Source: Pocillopora verrucosa (Eukaryota; Cnidaria; Anthozoa; Scleractinia; Pocilloporidae). Taken from it: 64,000 bases of DNA. Positions 41,498 through 53,436 of this stretch are shown here, in pieces. Below the pieces are notes generated by a model. That model worked only from the letters and a program-made list of their open reading frames with translations, searched no databases and was not told the DNA's origin. Position 1 is the first letter of the stretch. Each line of letters begins with the position of its first letter. The stretch spans positions 4,560,938-4,624,937 of the forward strand of contig NC_089312.1 in assembly GCF_036669915.1 (NCBI RefSeq). Direction: 5' to 3'. A program made the position numbers and the translations under genes.

Positions 41498-42415
41498 GTT
41501 TCTCCTTCGTATGGCGCAAGTCGTAGACATCCCTGGTGGAACAGCAATTCCAAACTCCTCCACGATGGGGAAGCTGTTTTGGTCGTGAATAAGAATAATA
41601 ATCCCAACAGAAGGCCAAATCAAATTTGGTATATAGCTCTCGCGTTCGATGTTAAGTCGTAGCTTCAAACCAGTTAGTTGGCCGGCAAACGAAGCATTTA
41701 GCACAGGCTTGCCATTTTTTGCTGAATTGAATGTGTAGCATTTTGTGAAAAGTGGATTGAGGAAGCTGGTAAAATTGTTTGCGTCGCATTTCTTTCCATT
41801 TATGGAACAGGAATGAAACAGGTGACCATTTGGTAAAAGCATGTCTTCAATTTGATGACTAAATTTCATTGCGTGAGGGTTGGTTTCGTTAGCCATTTTT
41901 GGGCGATAAGAAAGCGCGTTGTAGCGTTCTTTAAAGTATTCCTTAGAAATAGCTTCTGATCTCGTGGTCAGGAGAGATATATCTTGAATTCGCCTTTCGA
42001 TCATCACTTCACTAAGATTTCCTCCTAAATATCGTCTGAATCTTCGAATGTTGAAAGGATTGAGGTTGCACAAAGTGACAGCAGGGAAGGGAAGCTGACT
42101 GTTATCTGCACTAAAGCTTGTTGTCATTTTCGTGTTGAAAGGATAAAGGGAATATTCCTTTAAGCAAATGTAGGCTTGATGAATACAGAAGCCAAAGCAT
42201 GCCAATATCATACCCAACCAAACCAGTCTTCTAAAAAAGCCCTCAGAGAACAAAAGTCTGGCTCCGTGAAGTGTGGTATCCTGAGCGAACGATCTCAATC
42301 CTTCGAAATTACCATTATTTGTGTTTGGCTGGAGGTTTTTTGTTTGTGTTTCGCTTTCGTGGAGGGCGGCTTCCCCTCCATGAGCGATCTCGTTTCTTTG
42401 GTTTGTTGTTGGCAT
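41498..42415 (-). CDS. ASIC-like channel first exon, second copy (likely alternative first exon or partial gene)
   Basis: 306 codons from the ATG at 42415 to a donor (AGAAAC|GTAAG), phase 0, as in the complete gene. Contains the His-Gly motif (TTLHGA), TM1, FPAVTLCNLN and the whole first half of the extracellular domain, ending CAIRRRN. No stop or frameshift. From about MANETNP on it is almost identical to the neighbour at 38638-39576, while the first half is more diverged. No downstream exons follow before the next first exon. It may therefore splice over that exon to 38192, giving a channel of about 533 residues, or be an orphan exon. Read-through past the donor stops at 41378 and would lack TM2. 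Confidence 0.85.
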
Positions 42416-45400
42416 TCTTCTTTAGAATAACTGATAAATCTGCTTAGATGTAAATTCAGTCTGAGAGACTTACATCTGGCAGAAAGCGTTGACATTCAGT
42501 GCTCGATGGTATCTTCCTGGTATGAATTTTGTGATGTTAATATGGAGATCGAGTCTAATGAACATGAAAAATTAAATCGTCAGTTGCTGTGAAAGTTTTA
42601 GCAAGCTGGGAGTCAGATTGCATACAGACTTGAAACACGAATTACTTACGCAGCAAGTCCTAAATGTAAAATGCGCCTTAGTTATGACAGTTTCATTTTC
42701 AAATTTAACGAGCAAATAATGAAACCTTTATTGACTTTTCTGAAAAGGAAATGAGTTCTTTTCGAATTTCCACTTTTGCATAAAAGTCAGTGCTTTCGAC
42801 GATATATATGACACTAATAAAATATATTTTTTAACAATTTTAGGGATTTTCTCCTCTTAGCTGCAAGTTTGAATCAATTGCAGTTAATTTTTTCTCTTTC
42901 TTTCCTTCTACATAGGGAAATTTAAATTGATTTCGATCAACCTAATTTAAATGACACTAATCTATATTTATATACTTACAACTTCAGCTTCAGCTTTAAT
43001 ATTTAAATTTTATGAAATTAATTTAAAAACAGAACACAGCTCAGTCCACTCGCTGAACCGAGCTAGATTCTTTTCATAAGAGCTGATATCATTTTGGTAT
43101 TTTTAGAAATTGCTTCTTTGGCAAAAAGTGATTCCCAAATGATTTGAACCACATTAAATTCTCATCTCTCACCTGTGACAGCACCAAACGCTTTCTTCGC
43201 CCATTGCTTTACTAAAATTAAACCTTCTTTGAAAAGCATTGTGATTGAAAACTCAATAGAAGACACATGGAGAAGTTCACATAACTAATTTGTCATATTT
43301 TCAACCTCCTAATATACAAGTAAACATGTCCTTTGTAAATCATTATAAAAGTATTTGACAAAAGTCATAGAAGTTGAAGGTCGAATTTTTCCTGCATTTT
43401 ACAGGGAGTATTTTGATTTCAAGATAAAGCAATTCCTGTAAGAAATTTTTCGAAACGAGATTTAACTAACGAGTAGGAAAGACACGAGGGCTTAATTAAA
43501 ATCTTTGTTTTAGAAAGCAATTTAGGGAAGGCTCCATAAAAAATTATGCTGATTTGAAAAAAATAAAAACTTCCTCCACACATGGTCTTAATCTAAACAT
43601 AGAATCTTGTTGTTGAAAAATTTATCACCCAGAACAGATCGACAACATCAGACGTGGAAAAAAAATAGTTTAAAAAAAGTTTATAAGGAATAGGAAAAAC
43701 TACAATGTTCCTAACATTTGCTTGCAAAAAAATTTAGAGAAAATCAAATAATTGTAAATACTGATCTCAAATTTGCTCTATTCGACCAGTTGACCTAAAC
43801 GTGGAATACGGTTGTTCTTTCATTTGAAATGGTTTTTAAGATGAGGCGCGTGGATATGCATGATTATTACAAATTCATTGAGGCCAGCCGTTGTAATACT
43901 GGTTCCCATACATAAGCAGAAGACGGTTTTAGCTGTGGAAGAGTTCGGTACTGTTATTCAACCGGGAAAGAAGAGAAAGAAAAATGATAGGGAAGACAGT
44001 GCGTTGGCGGGCGAGCCAACAAGCCAGTCATGCGCAGACAGACAGTCAGTCAGCTGATTAGTCACCAGTCCACTAGTCCTTCATTTAGTCCCGTAGTTCG
44101 TCATTCAGCCCACCGGCCAACCACTTCACTACTCAGTTTGTCAGTTAATCAGTAGTCAGGCAGTAAACGAGTCACCGTGTCCATCTGCCAGCCAGCTGAC
44201 CAGTCCGTCAGTCAGTCAGTCAGTCGTTTACTCTGCCACCGACCTGTCAGTCGGTCAGCCATCCAGCCAGAAAGCCAGACGGTCATGATCAATCGTTCAG
44301 TCAATAAATCAACCGCTAAGTTATAAGTTATACTGACTCTTCTAGCAAGTTAAAACAACAGCAACTTTCCTCTGGATCTTAGTCACCTTCCAAAACTTTT
44401 TGTAATGGTTGTCTGGAGGCCGTCAAATTTAGAACATATGATTTTTGCCATTAAGTGCAGAAGATGAAAAATACAGTAAGGGAATCAGCTTAAAGTCTTT
44501 AGAAAACAGTTTGACAAAAAATACCCAATGAATTACGTAAATATAAAAAAGGCTTTCACACCACACGCGAGTCTGAGCATGGAATATATTCTAGTAGTCA
44601 TAATGTTGCAAAGCAGGATAGAATGACATCAACTCAGGTGGAAAGGAACTTTTGATTAATACAAATTTATACCGAAAAAAGAAAAGTTACATAAGTCCAT
44701 AATCTTTGCTCTCGAACAATTCGGGGAAAATTGCAAAATAGGATATCCTGATTTCAAGGTGACTGTTTTTGACCAGGGAGACTAAAAATGGAATACATTT
44801 GTTCGTTCACAGAGCGTTTCAAGTAACAGACTGCGTGCGCGTGAAATATAGTGTAACCGTTAGGAAATTTAGCGTTTCCATAAGCGTTCTCGTGATAGAT
44901 TTCGCTTTCCCGTGGGCGAAGAAATGCTTTTGCGGTGGCGCTTGTGATAGAGGATTTGCTCGCAGATTATAGCTCTATTGAGAGTATACCTACAGGTAAT
45001 TGGCTCTAAAGAGGAGCATGTGCTCGGCGGGGTAGCCTGAACTAATTTCCTAGTATAAGTAGCTTTGTTCCATTTACCAAATTAACAAAATCACATGCAG
45101 AAAACTTGAAAATATAGCTGGATTTTGATTCCAAATAAGAGTAAAAACTGAAAGGAGTAAAAGGTTAACAGTGATAAGAAAATTCCTTATTGGCGGACAA
45201 ACAAGGAGAACGTGATACATAAGGCCACCTAGATCGCTTATTATTGCTAACAGCTCGATGTTTAAATCTTTTATATTGCGCTCGGAGGGGGGGGGGGTGG
45301 GGGGGTTCGATTTGAGTAAAGAAGATACCAAACAAACTGCACGCACAAAAACGAAATGTGAACAGCTTCCAAGGCTCGCCATAATTGAATTTGCCGTATT

Positions 45401-45728
45401 CTTACTGAAGAAGAAAACATCAAGGAATCCATCTTCATTGTTGGTAAATTAAATAAGATACGTTTAAGTTTAGCTGATAAGAAATGTATCCATCATTTAT
45501 AGATGATTTCTGGCATTAACAGAAAAATTACTTAGAGAAATCGTGCTGACTGTGACAGAGAGCTGTAATTACGTACAACCATCACTGCGGCAACCTTCAT
45601 CTATAAAACCTAAAACGACTTGGGAGGTCGTCAAGTCTTAGTGGAGGCACTTAATAGAAACGAGAATTCCTCTTTAGACACGTCTTCGACCATTTCGTTT
45701 AAAAGAACTCAGCCGCTTAGAATTATAA
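42416..45728. other. Spacer with ASIC-derived flank repeats and GACT-rich DNA
   Basis: Apart from the exon fragment at 43860-44000 no coding piece is supported. 42840-43050 resembles 39930-40070, i.e. shared upstream flank. 44020-44300 is a degenerate CAGTC/GACT tract. A G-run sits at 45287-45306. Confidence 0.5.
43860..44000 (+). pseudogene. ASIC-like exon 1 fragment
   Basis: Encodes LRPAVVILVPIHKQKTVLAV then EEFGTVIQPG, matching the end of exon 1 in the complete channel (IWPSVGIIILIH onward, then PPG). The CAI stretch after PPG is missing and the sequence continues as a Lys/Arg run without a donor. No N-terminal part is found upstream. It is followed by the same type of GACT-rich block as the other copies. 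A dead remnant. Confidence 0.8.
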
Positions 45729-46942
45729 TGGGATTTCTTAAACGCAAAATGGATGCTGAGGGAGTCGAAGATGGAACTAGTTTAAGAAGAAGCAATGTCG
45801 ACATCAGGGATTCAGAAACAGAGCATCGAGATGTAGAGGGATGGAAGTCGTTCGCAGAGGACACTACTCTACACGGTGCCAGGTGGTAATCCATTGTTGA
45901 ATACTACCGTCGCTAGTCTTCCAAGTGGCTTGAGGCTTCGACTTAACATCGAGCGAGACGAATATATTCCAATTCCATGGAGGCCTTCGGTTGGAATTTT
46001 GCTTCTCATACATGAGCAGAAGACGTTTTTACCTGTGAAAGAGTTTGGCATTGTTATTCAACCGGGAATGTCTAGTCTATGCGCCATAAAAAGAAGAAAG
46101 GTAAAGAGGAAAATCAGGGGCTAGTCAGTTAGTAAGTCAGACAGTCCGTCAGTTAGCAGGTAATTAAGTGTTAACAACTGGGTTGAAAACGTAAATTAGC
46201 CACCGTAAAGGGTAAAAAAGCTGACGTTTCGAGCGTTAGCCCTTCGTCAGAGCGATTAGAGGAATTGTGGGTTGTGTGTGGATTTATATGTAGAAAGTGG
46301 AGCTACGCCATTGGTGGGAATATGGCGACAAGAAAGCAGGAATTAATTAGTTGAATGAAAAGCACTCGTTGATTCCGTGGGGATTAAGGGTGCCGATTTG
46401 GAATATAAATTTTTGTTCTAGTGTTTTGCGGCTTTCCGAACTGCCTAGATGTAAGGAAAGGCCGCAAACTTCCATATACTGTTTAGAATGATAAGGAAGA
46501 TTAAAGTGTCTAGCGACTGGTTTGGATGCGTCCTTGTCATTTCTTTCCACATCGCGAAGGTGTTCTCGGAATCGGTCACCCAGTCGTCTTCCTGTTTCGC
46601 CGATGTATAACTTATTGCAATAAGTGCAAGTTATGCAGTAAATAACATTGGCAGAGGTACACGTAAAGTTTTACACTTTCAAATCGGCACTTCCAAATCG
46701 GCACCCTTAATCCCCACGGAATCAACGAGCGCTTTGCATTCAACTAATTTATTCCTGTTTTCTCGTCACCATATTCCCACCAATGGCGTTGCTCCACTTT
46801 CTACATATAAATCCACACACAACCCACAATTCCTCTAATCGCTCTGACGAAGGGCTAACGCTCGAAACGTCAGCTTTTTTACCCTTTACGGTGGCTAATT
46901 TACGTTTTCAACCCAGTTGTTAACACTAAATTACCTGCCATA

Positions 46943-46987
<45 letters not shown>

Positions 46988-49900
46988 TTTATTCAGTCCG
47001 TCAGTTAGCTGACTACCAGTCATTTGGAGACTCAGTCCTTCATTCAGCCGAAAGGCTGGCCAGTCCGCCTGCCAATTACATTAGTCAGTCAGTTACATAG
47101 TTAATTGGTCCGGCTGTCGCTTAATATGTAACCCAGTCGTTCAGTCCGTCAACTAGCCTGCATCCAGCGAGTCAGCCAGTTGGTCACGGTCAATCTGTCA
47201 CTCAGCCTCCCACCAGGTTAGGAGAACAGCAAATTCCCTTTCTCCCGAACCTTTATTTTTTCAATGGATGTGGGCAAGCTGTCAAATGTAGAACATATCA
47301 TGATTTTTGCAGATAATTAACTTGGAGAAGCCGTATGCGACAAACTGCAGGAAAGGATCTCTTAGGTTTGACAGGGAATTTGCCTACACAAAACCTGCCT
47401 GTATGGTAAATTGTCGCAACGATTATATTATCAAAGCTTGCGGTTGCACTGTAATAAAATTTCAAGGTTAGTCTCACTATGTCTTTGATAATAACGCAGA
47501 AGTTTTTATTCAGAGTTTGTTATTTGCACCAAAGCAACGTAGCAGGCGTTCACTTTTAGTAAGTCCACTTTTTAACTCGTGAATTGCGCGCATGCGCAAG
47601 AGCGAGTTGTAGATACGATGTGGGTAATGGCACTCGCTCTCTCGATTGGTCGATTCCTATAAAATTTTTTTCGATTTTAGGCTTTTGAGTGCATTTGATA
47701 GTTTTTGGCGAGCAATAAATAAACGAAATGGCGACGTTTGTTGCTAAGAATAGTGGTGGGGTGAAAAAGAAGCCAATGATCATCTTAAAAGAGTTTTTTT
47801 TTCGTTTTAGTTTCAACAAGCGGCGCCAGCGACTGGCAGGCAGGCAAGGATTATCATTGAAATAACAGAACAACCATCGTTTTTCATAAAATCGTAATTC
47901 ACAATCCTTGAACTTGAAAACAATCCGAAGACTCATTGAAAATATCACTTACTGCGGAGCGCTCGGAGTTTACAGATGTTTAAAAGCTTTTTCTGTTATG
48001 GCGTGCGATTGAGGACAAAATCGATCATTACGTTTCGTATCGTGTGTTTTTCCTGTGTTAAGCAACAAAAGATGCCGGCGACTGACGAAATTACAAGTTA
48101 TCACGAAAATCAAATAACACCTAAACAAACGATTTTAGCTACCGATTTTCAGTGAATTTTTAAAGAACAGTTTTCTTTTAAGTTTCAAGACAATTTGAAG
48201 ATTCAAAATACACATTGCGTACTAAAATGCGAAAGTTATACACCACAAAATTGATAAATAGACCTGAAATTAAATTCTATCTTGTTATTGATTATACGTT
48301 GCCTAGCACGTGACTAAAATCTACCCAGGCGGAGATCCAAAATGACGGTGGCAGTCTTGGCTTAGTTATATCACTCAAAACTCGTTCCCGTTTGTCTCAT
48401 TTGCTAAAGAGGGAATCGTTAATGTTTTCATCAAGACAGTATTGCCTTGAGTTTCTAATATTTACAACGAAAGACAGTAAATTTCACTTTTCACCCACAT
48501 TTACTTCCAACCTTTTCATTTGAACCAGAAACAAAAATGATATACGTTTAAAACACATGACATCATCCACCCTTGTCAAATTTAATAGCATGATCATTTC
48601 AATTGTAATGCCTTCTTATCCCAACGTTACTTTGTTTCGTACTCTAGATATGACAATTAACCACAAAATTCCCTAAACCAGATAACATTAAACATAATCC
48701 AAAAAATCATGTGTCAATTCACGAGTTTGCTCACAGAGCACTTTGATTACATCTTTAAACGTGAGACTTGAGAAGCCCTCGTTTTAGTAAGCTGCGCGCC
48801 TGCCCACCATTTTAATTTTTAAAAAAGTTGAATAACTGAATTTCAACGGCTCTTGTGCAGTCAATCCTATACTTGACGATGGATTCGGCTTAAGTTGCTT
48901 AAATATCATTCGTAAAACCCAAAAGATCTCATGAAACGATAGCATAATAGGCATAATGGACAATTATTTTCTCTTGTTTTTAACAGCCAATCAACCAATC
49001 CCAATTTGTGCAGTGAATGACACAATTCTGTGCGTTTTCCCATCGTATGGTATGTCAAATTTAATATGCTCATAGCAGCCTACAACTAGACAATGTGGTT
49101 GTTATTAAAAAAGAAAAGATTACATCTAGTTATTTTGAGGATCACATTTGTTGCTTTTTTTGAAACCAATCCTAACCAATGTTGATGGAAATTGGAATTT
49201 ACTTCTCGTTGATAGGCTCAAGTTGCATCAATATGGAAGTAAAAATCTGAAACCCAGGCAATTAGTCCTCAGTGGTTGATACCAATTGGTCATGTTTTAG
49301 CAGAAGTCAATGAGCTCATTGGATGTTTATAAAAATGGATTTATTCTTACAGGTTTCTTACAGTCTTCTTAAATCTCTGGATTAAAACTTTTTCCTATGC
49401 TGTCAACGATGTCGGCTCATTCTTTGCTGTGAGTGTAAGAAACGAGGTCCAGTTTGATCGGAAAATTTCTCTGCCTTGAAATGTACACTGAAATACCATC
49501 GAAAATAAAAGCATCAAACCAAATTAAAGAACTCTAAGCCCAGGAAAAATTAATGACAGAAGCATAATGATTTATTCCCGTCGCAGAAAACTTTGGTACT
49601 TCCAGTGAGAAGTCTGCCTGCGAAAGGAAGTGTGGTGAGCCATGCGAATATGTGGAGTACATCTCTTTCCTACAGTGGACTTCAGAGGGACGCTTTCATT
49701 GAACAACTCATGTTCTCTCTTAACAACACTGAGAAATCTGTTATGGAACTCGAGATGTACAAACCCTTTTTGAACATGACCGAAGAACAAAGGGAGAAGT
49801 TTGTAGAGTAAGTAAATGACGGTAATAATGTTTTCCGTGGTAGCAGAATATGTTACCCATGAAATCAAAATGAAAACTGTTACTTAATGATCATTTGGTT

Positions 49901-50599
49901 TTTTCCCCGCAGCGAAAACATCATCTCTCTGGATATATATTTTGAAGACCTGAGTGTTGAGATCGTTGAGCAAAAACCTGTTTTTGAAACTTGGGCTTTG
50001 ATTGGTTAGTAGTGAAGTTATTTGAAGTTTTCACAATTATCTCTCGGTGTGTTGTGCCTTTGTAAGCGCATGTTGATAAATGGCCGGTAAGAATTCCGAT
50101 AACCCATACTTAGTGACCTAGTTGTGAACATCACGACGATCTTTTCATTATTTGATATTCCCAATGTCTTAAAATGTAGGGAATCTCTGCACCCGCTCTC
50201 TGTAACTTTGAATTTGATGAAACAGTGTAGTATGCATGTATGTCCACTAATGTTAGAACTACATTAACGAAAGATCTTTCATGTCTTTATACCCCAACGT
50301 TTTCTTGCTGGAAAAGCGTTCATGTGCCATCAAAATTCTTGTAAATTATGTTCAGTAAAGAAAAAAATACTTTACTACAGCAGCCATTAAATTTAGTTCA
50401 CATTATTTCATCACTCAGACACCACTTTAGCACCAAGCTGTCTACTGTTGTTCCACTAGGAAACCTGGGTGGTACTTTTGGTCTTTTCCTTGGAATGAGT
50501 TTCCTAACTCTCCTGGAATTCTTCGATTTTGTCTTCAGGAGAATTTTGCACTTGTTCAAAGCAACGAAAAACAAGAAAAGCTTAGCATCTGACAGATAA
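45729..50599 (+). pseudogene. ASIC-like channel pseudogene, plus strand
   Basis: All six exon positions can be recognised. Exon 1 (45729 to about 46100) encodes 51 N-terminal residues up to TTLHGA. A deletion then removes what corresponds to about residues 60-241 of the complete gene, including TM1, and shifts the frame to a TAA at 45887. The palm end follows (PWRPSVGILLLIHE, CAIKRRK|GTAAAG). Exons 2 (47313-47466), 3 (48987-49049), 5 (49913-50004) and 6 (50460-50599) are open and keep splice sites; exons 3, 5 and 6 have the same length as in the working gene. Exon 4 (49587-49807) is 221 bases instead of 226, a 5-base loss near 49655 that shifts the frame. A Penelope-like element sits in intron 1. 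TM2 keeps the G-M-S motif. Confidence 0.9.
46158..46993 (-). mobile_element. Truncated Penelope-like retroelement with GIY-YIG tail
   Basis: On the minus strand from about 46675 to 46350 it encodes NVIYCITC-T-YCNKLYIGETGRRLG, then RFREHLRD and a tail ending GINECFSFN. This is the GIY-YIG endonuclease end typical of Penelope-like elements (family knowledge). The reverse transcriptase part is absent. The coding piece is flanked by inverted arms: the left one (46158-46345) is mirrored by the right one (about 46740-46935). The right arm continues to AAACTTACCCCTTTA. The sequence CAGTCCGTCAGTTAGC occurs directly on both sides (46142-46157 and 46994-47009), a likely 16-bp target-site duplication. 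Confidence 0.85.
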
Positions 50600-50824
50600 A
50601 CCAAAAATGATGCTGCTAATTGTTACTATGACGTTCGCTCCTGTGTACAGACTGTGTGATATTGTGATCTGTCTGATCACGGACAGACTGTGTGTTAGAA
50701 CTCGGATTTTAATTACACTCTTGGCGAAAGAGGACTCGACTGTTAATTAAATGAACGCGCACAGATTACCACTGTGTTTTTTTAGTTCTTAACTTATCTT
50801 CATATTTTTTTCATTTAAATGATT

Positions 50825-51970
50825 TTAAGATCGTAATGTTTGTAACCTGACATCGGGAACATTGGTTCGTGAACATTCACAACAGCTAAGAATCTTCCGC
50901 AAAATTTCGGTGAACGCCTCTCGAAAGTTCCGCATTCGAGAGCCATAAATCACGAAATTCATTGCGGAGTTTGAAAGAGCCAAGGTCCTGATCCATATAA
51001 AAGCCATACCGCGATCATTCACCAGTAGCTTCCCAGCTGCAAAAAACGTGGCAAAAAGTGGAACCCAACAAGCAGTGAAAACAACGATCACAATCGCCAG
51101 TGTAAAAGCAATGCGAATCTCGACGCGGAAATTCTGGAAGCTGCCAGCATCATTGGAAGGATAAGCTCTGATCTGTATTTGTTTTTTCCGATGTTTGACC
51201 AGCGATATTACTATCAGAGAGTACGACACAAATACAGCCATGAAGCTGAGGCTGAAAATTCCGAATGCAACGAAACGTTTGGGAAATCTCTTCGGAATAA
51301 TGGGGTTCAAAACGGGAACCACAATCGGTGATATCCAAGACTTTAGAAGCATCGCCTTCCAACCACGATTCTCCATGATACCTTTGTAGTGCAGAGGGTA
51401 CAAAATAGCGATAACACGATCAACACTGATAGCCGCAATATGTTCTACTGAAGCAGAGCACGAAAGCATGGATAAGATCACGTATGGGCGTTCCAAGTCC
51501 TTTGCACAGTCATTAAAAAAAGCTCTTCTGGTGAGGATTACCAGAAATAACGGTACGCACACCATAGTCACAAGTAAATCAGCTAGGGCCAAGCTGAATA
51601 GAAGGAAGTTTGCAGGTCTGCGAAGGCGAGGAACTTTGGCAACCGCTAAACAAACCAGTAGATTCCCAAGCGTTCCCGCTATACTCACGATAGTGTTTAT
51701 TGAGATAAGGGCTAATCCATGAGACAGAGGAAGTGAACAGTTTTCTACTGAAATGCCAGAAGCCAAAAAGTAGCTGGTATTCCCCAGAGAGTGATTCATC
51801 GTTGTGATTTCGAATGAGCAGCTTGGTACTCTGTATGAAAAATGATTAATGTCGTGCTTATTTTTCATTGCAGCTAATATTAATCTTGAGGAAGCAATAT
51901 CACTTTCAAATTTTTGCAAATCGGAATTTTTAATGATGGTACGGTAATCAATTTTTACATCCTTAGCCAT
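50825..51970 (-). CDS. Class A (rhodopsin-like) G protein-coupled receptor, intronless
   Basis: 381 residues from the ATG at 51970; a start at 51799 (residue 58, MNHSLGN) is also plausible because it puts three N-glycosylation sites at the N-terminus. Seven hydrophobic segments are visible. Class A marks: GNLLVC in TM1, LALADLLV in TM2, DRVIAILYPLHY at the end of TM3 (DRY variant), CWVP in TM6, and NSAMNFVIYG in TM7 (NPxxY variant with Ser for Pro). A CCEC near the C-terminus is a possible palmitoylation site. Ligand unknown; aminergic-, adenosine- or melatonin-like receptors all have relatives of this type in cnidarians. Tail-to-tail with the ASIC pseudogene, 225 bases apart. Confidence 0.95.
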   Translation of the reverse strand: MAKDVKIDYRTIIKNSDLQKFESDIASSRLILAAMKNKHDINHFSYRVPSCSFEITTMNHSLGNTSYFLASGISVENCSLPLSHGLALISINTIVSIAGTLGNLLVCLAVAKVPRLRRPANFLLFSLALADLLVTMVCVPLFLVILTRRAFFNDCAKDLERPYVILSMLSCSASVEHIAAISVDRVIAILYPLHYKGIMENRGWKAMLLKSWISPIVVPVLNPIIPKRFPKRFVAFGIFSLSFMAVFVSYSLIVISLVKHRKKQIQIRAYPSNDAGSFQNFRVEIRIAFTLAIVIVVFTACWVPLFATFFAAGKLLVNDRGMAFIWIRTLALSNSAMNFVIYGSRMRNFREAFTEILRKILSCCECSRTNVPDVRLQTLRS

Positions 51971-52564
51971 TCATTCTCTTTCGTGTTTTATTATTAACTT
52001 TTATATCTTGCCAAGGAAACATTTTAAATTTCCATCAAGTTGAGGGCACTTTTGAGTTAAAACATTGCTTTGGATCTTCCTTAACCTCTAGACGTATGTA
52101 AAATTTCTCTTTGAACTATCAATGCAATACTAATAACAGAACGGCAATACGAAATAAACCTAAAATCTGAAGGAAAAGTGGCATTATGGCATTAGGGATC
52201 GATGAGATCTAAGATGTCTACCTTTCTTTTACATATCATCGTTATTTTCCTTTTTAAAACAAAAATATTATCTAGGTCTTAGCTTCGACATCGTGTCGTC
52301 TTGTTTATGTTATTCCGCATTACACAGTAAGTAAAGCAGTATTACGTTGAGGTAACAATAATATTAAGTGCCATTAGCCACAAAAACTATTTTCATTGTC
52401 GTGTGATATTAATCTTTGGACAGTTCTCAAGTATGATTCTGCGAAAATACTGCGTTTCCAGTTGCCACTCATTTAGAGAACCCAGCTTAGGATAAGAGGA
52501 TCTGGTATGAGACTTCGTCATCATTTTTCTTTTACTCTGATCAATGATAGACAATCAATATCAA

Positions 52565-52586
52565 TATAATAATAATAATAATAATG

Positions 52587-52617
<31 letters not shown>

Positions 52618-52622
52618 TAATA
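52565..52622. repeat. (AAT)n microsatellite
   Basis: A run of AAT/ATA units with single interruptions (GATAAT, AACAAT). Non-coding. Confidence 0.95.
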
Positions 52623-53436
52623 CGACACGCGTTGTGAACACCACACCACAGTCTTAGCGCTCCGTAAAATTCGTTCTAAACCGCTCTTCTATTGCGTATT
52701 TTGGAAATTCATTCCAATTTAATCGTAGTTAACATCAACTACATCTTACTGCCCACTCGAAGTGACTCAAGAAATACAATTCTTTGCAAAATGAGCGCGG
52801 AAAGAATCCAACATGGTAGGACAAGATGGACGGAGCAAAAAGATGAAGCCAAACAACTACACACATCGGAAGAATGCCTTACGAATGAAAAAGGAAGAAA
52901 GACTGCAATCATGCAGTTAACGTAAAAGGTTTGGAGCGTGAAGGAATACGGAAATCTTGGAAAAACAACACTTTTATGATTACTAGTAATGACGCACAAA
53001 TTTATCATTCAAAATTAATTTATGTTAGCGAATTAGCGGTGAAATTCAAAAGGCTAAACACATTATACATGAACATATTGATCCGTATTTTAAAATAGTA
53101 ACCTTTAATTTTTGTGCCGAAGTTTAGATCCTTCGGTGGATTTAAAAAATACACGAGTGTACATAAAAAAAAAAATTTCCACAAAAATATACAAATCCTG
53201 CTCGATTTATAAGAATGTTATTTTACTTTCTAATTCTTATCTATTTCTACCTGTATAGAAGATTTATGTGTAGCAACTAGAATCTTCATTTCTGTTTATC
53301 GTCAAATAACTGCGAAATTATTTTATATTGTTTTTTCTTTCAATTGAACAACTGTTGTATGTTGTGTTTCTATTAAATTAAGTTCACGTTGCTAGTTTAT
53401 TTTAACTAAGTCAATTCTTTGAGCGCGGTAGAGAAA

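Noticed and set aside
44020..44300. Regularly spaced CAGTC words that look like a CRISPR-type or satellite array
   Set aside because: No constant repeat and spacer length; a degenerate GACT microsatellite in a eukaryotic intron-derived context.
47556..47948. 130-codon minus-strand frame inside intron 2 of the channel pseudogene
   Set aside because: Lys/Phe-rich translation without motifs, lying in intronic DNA.
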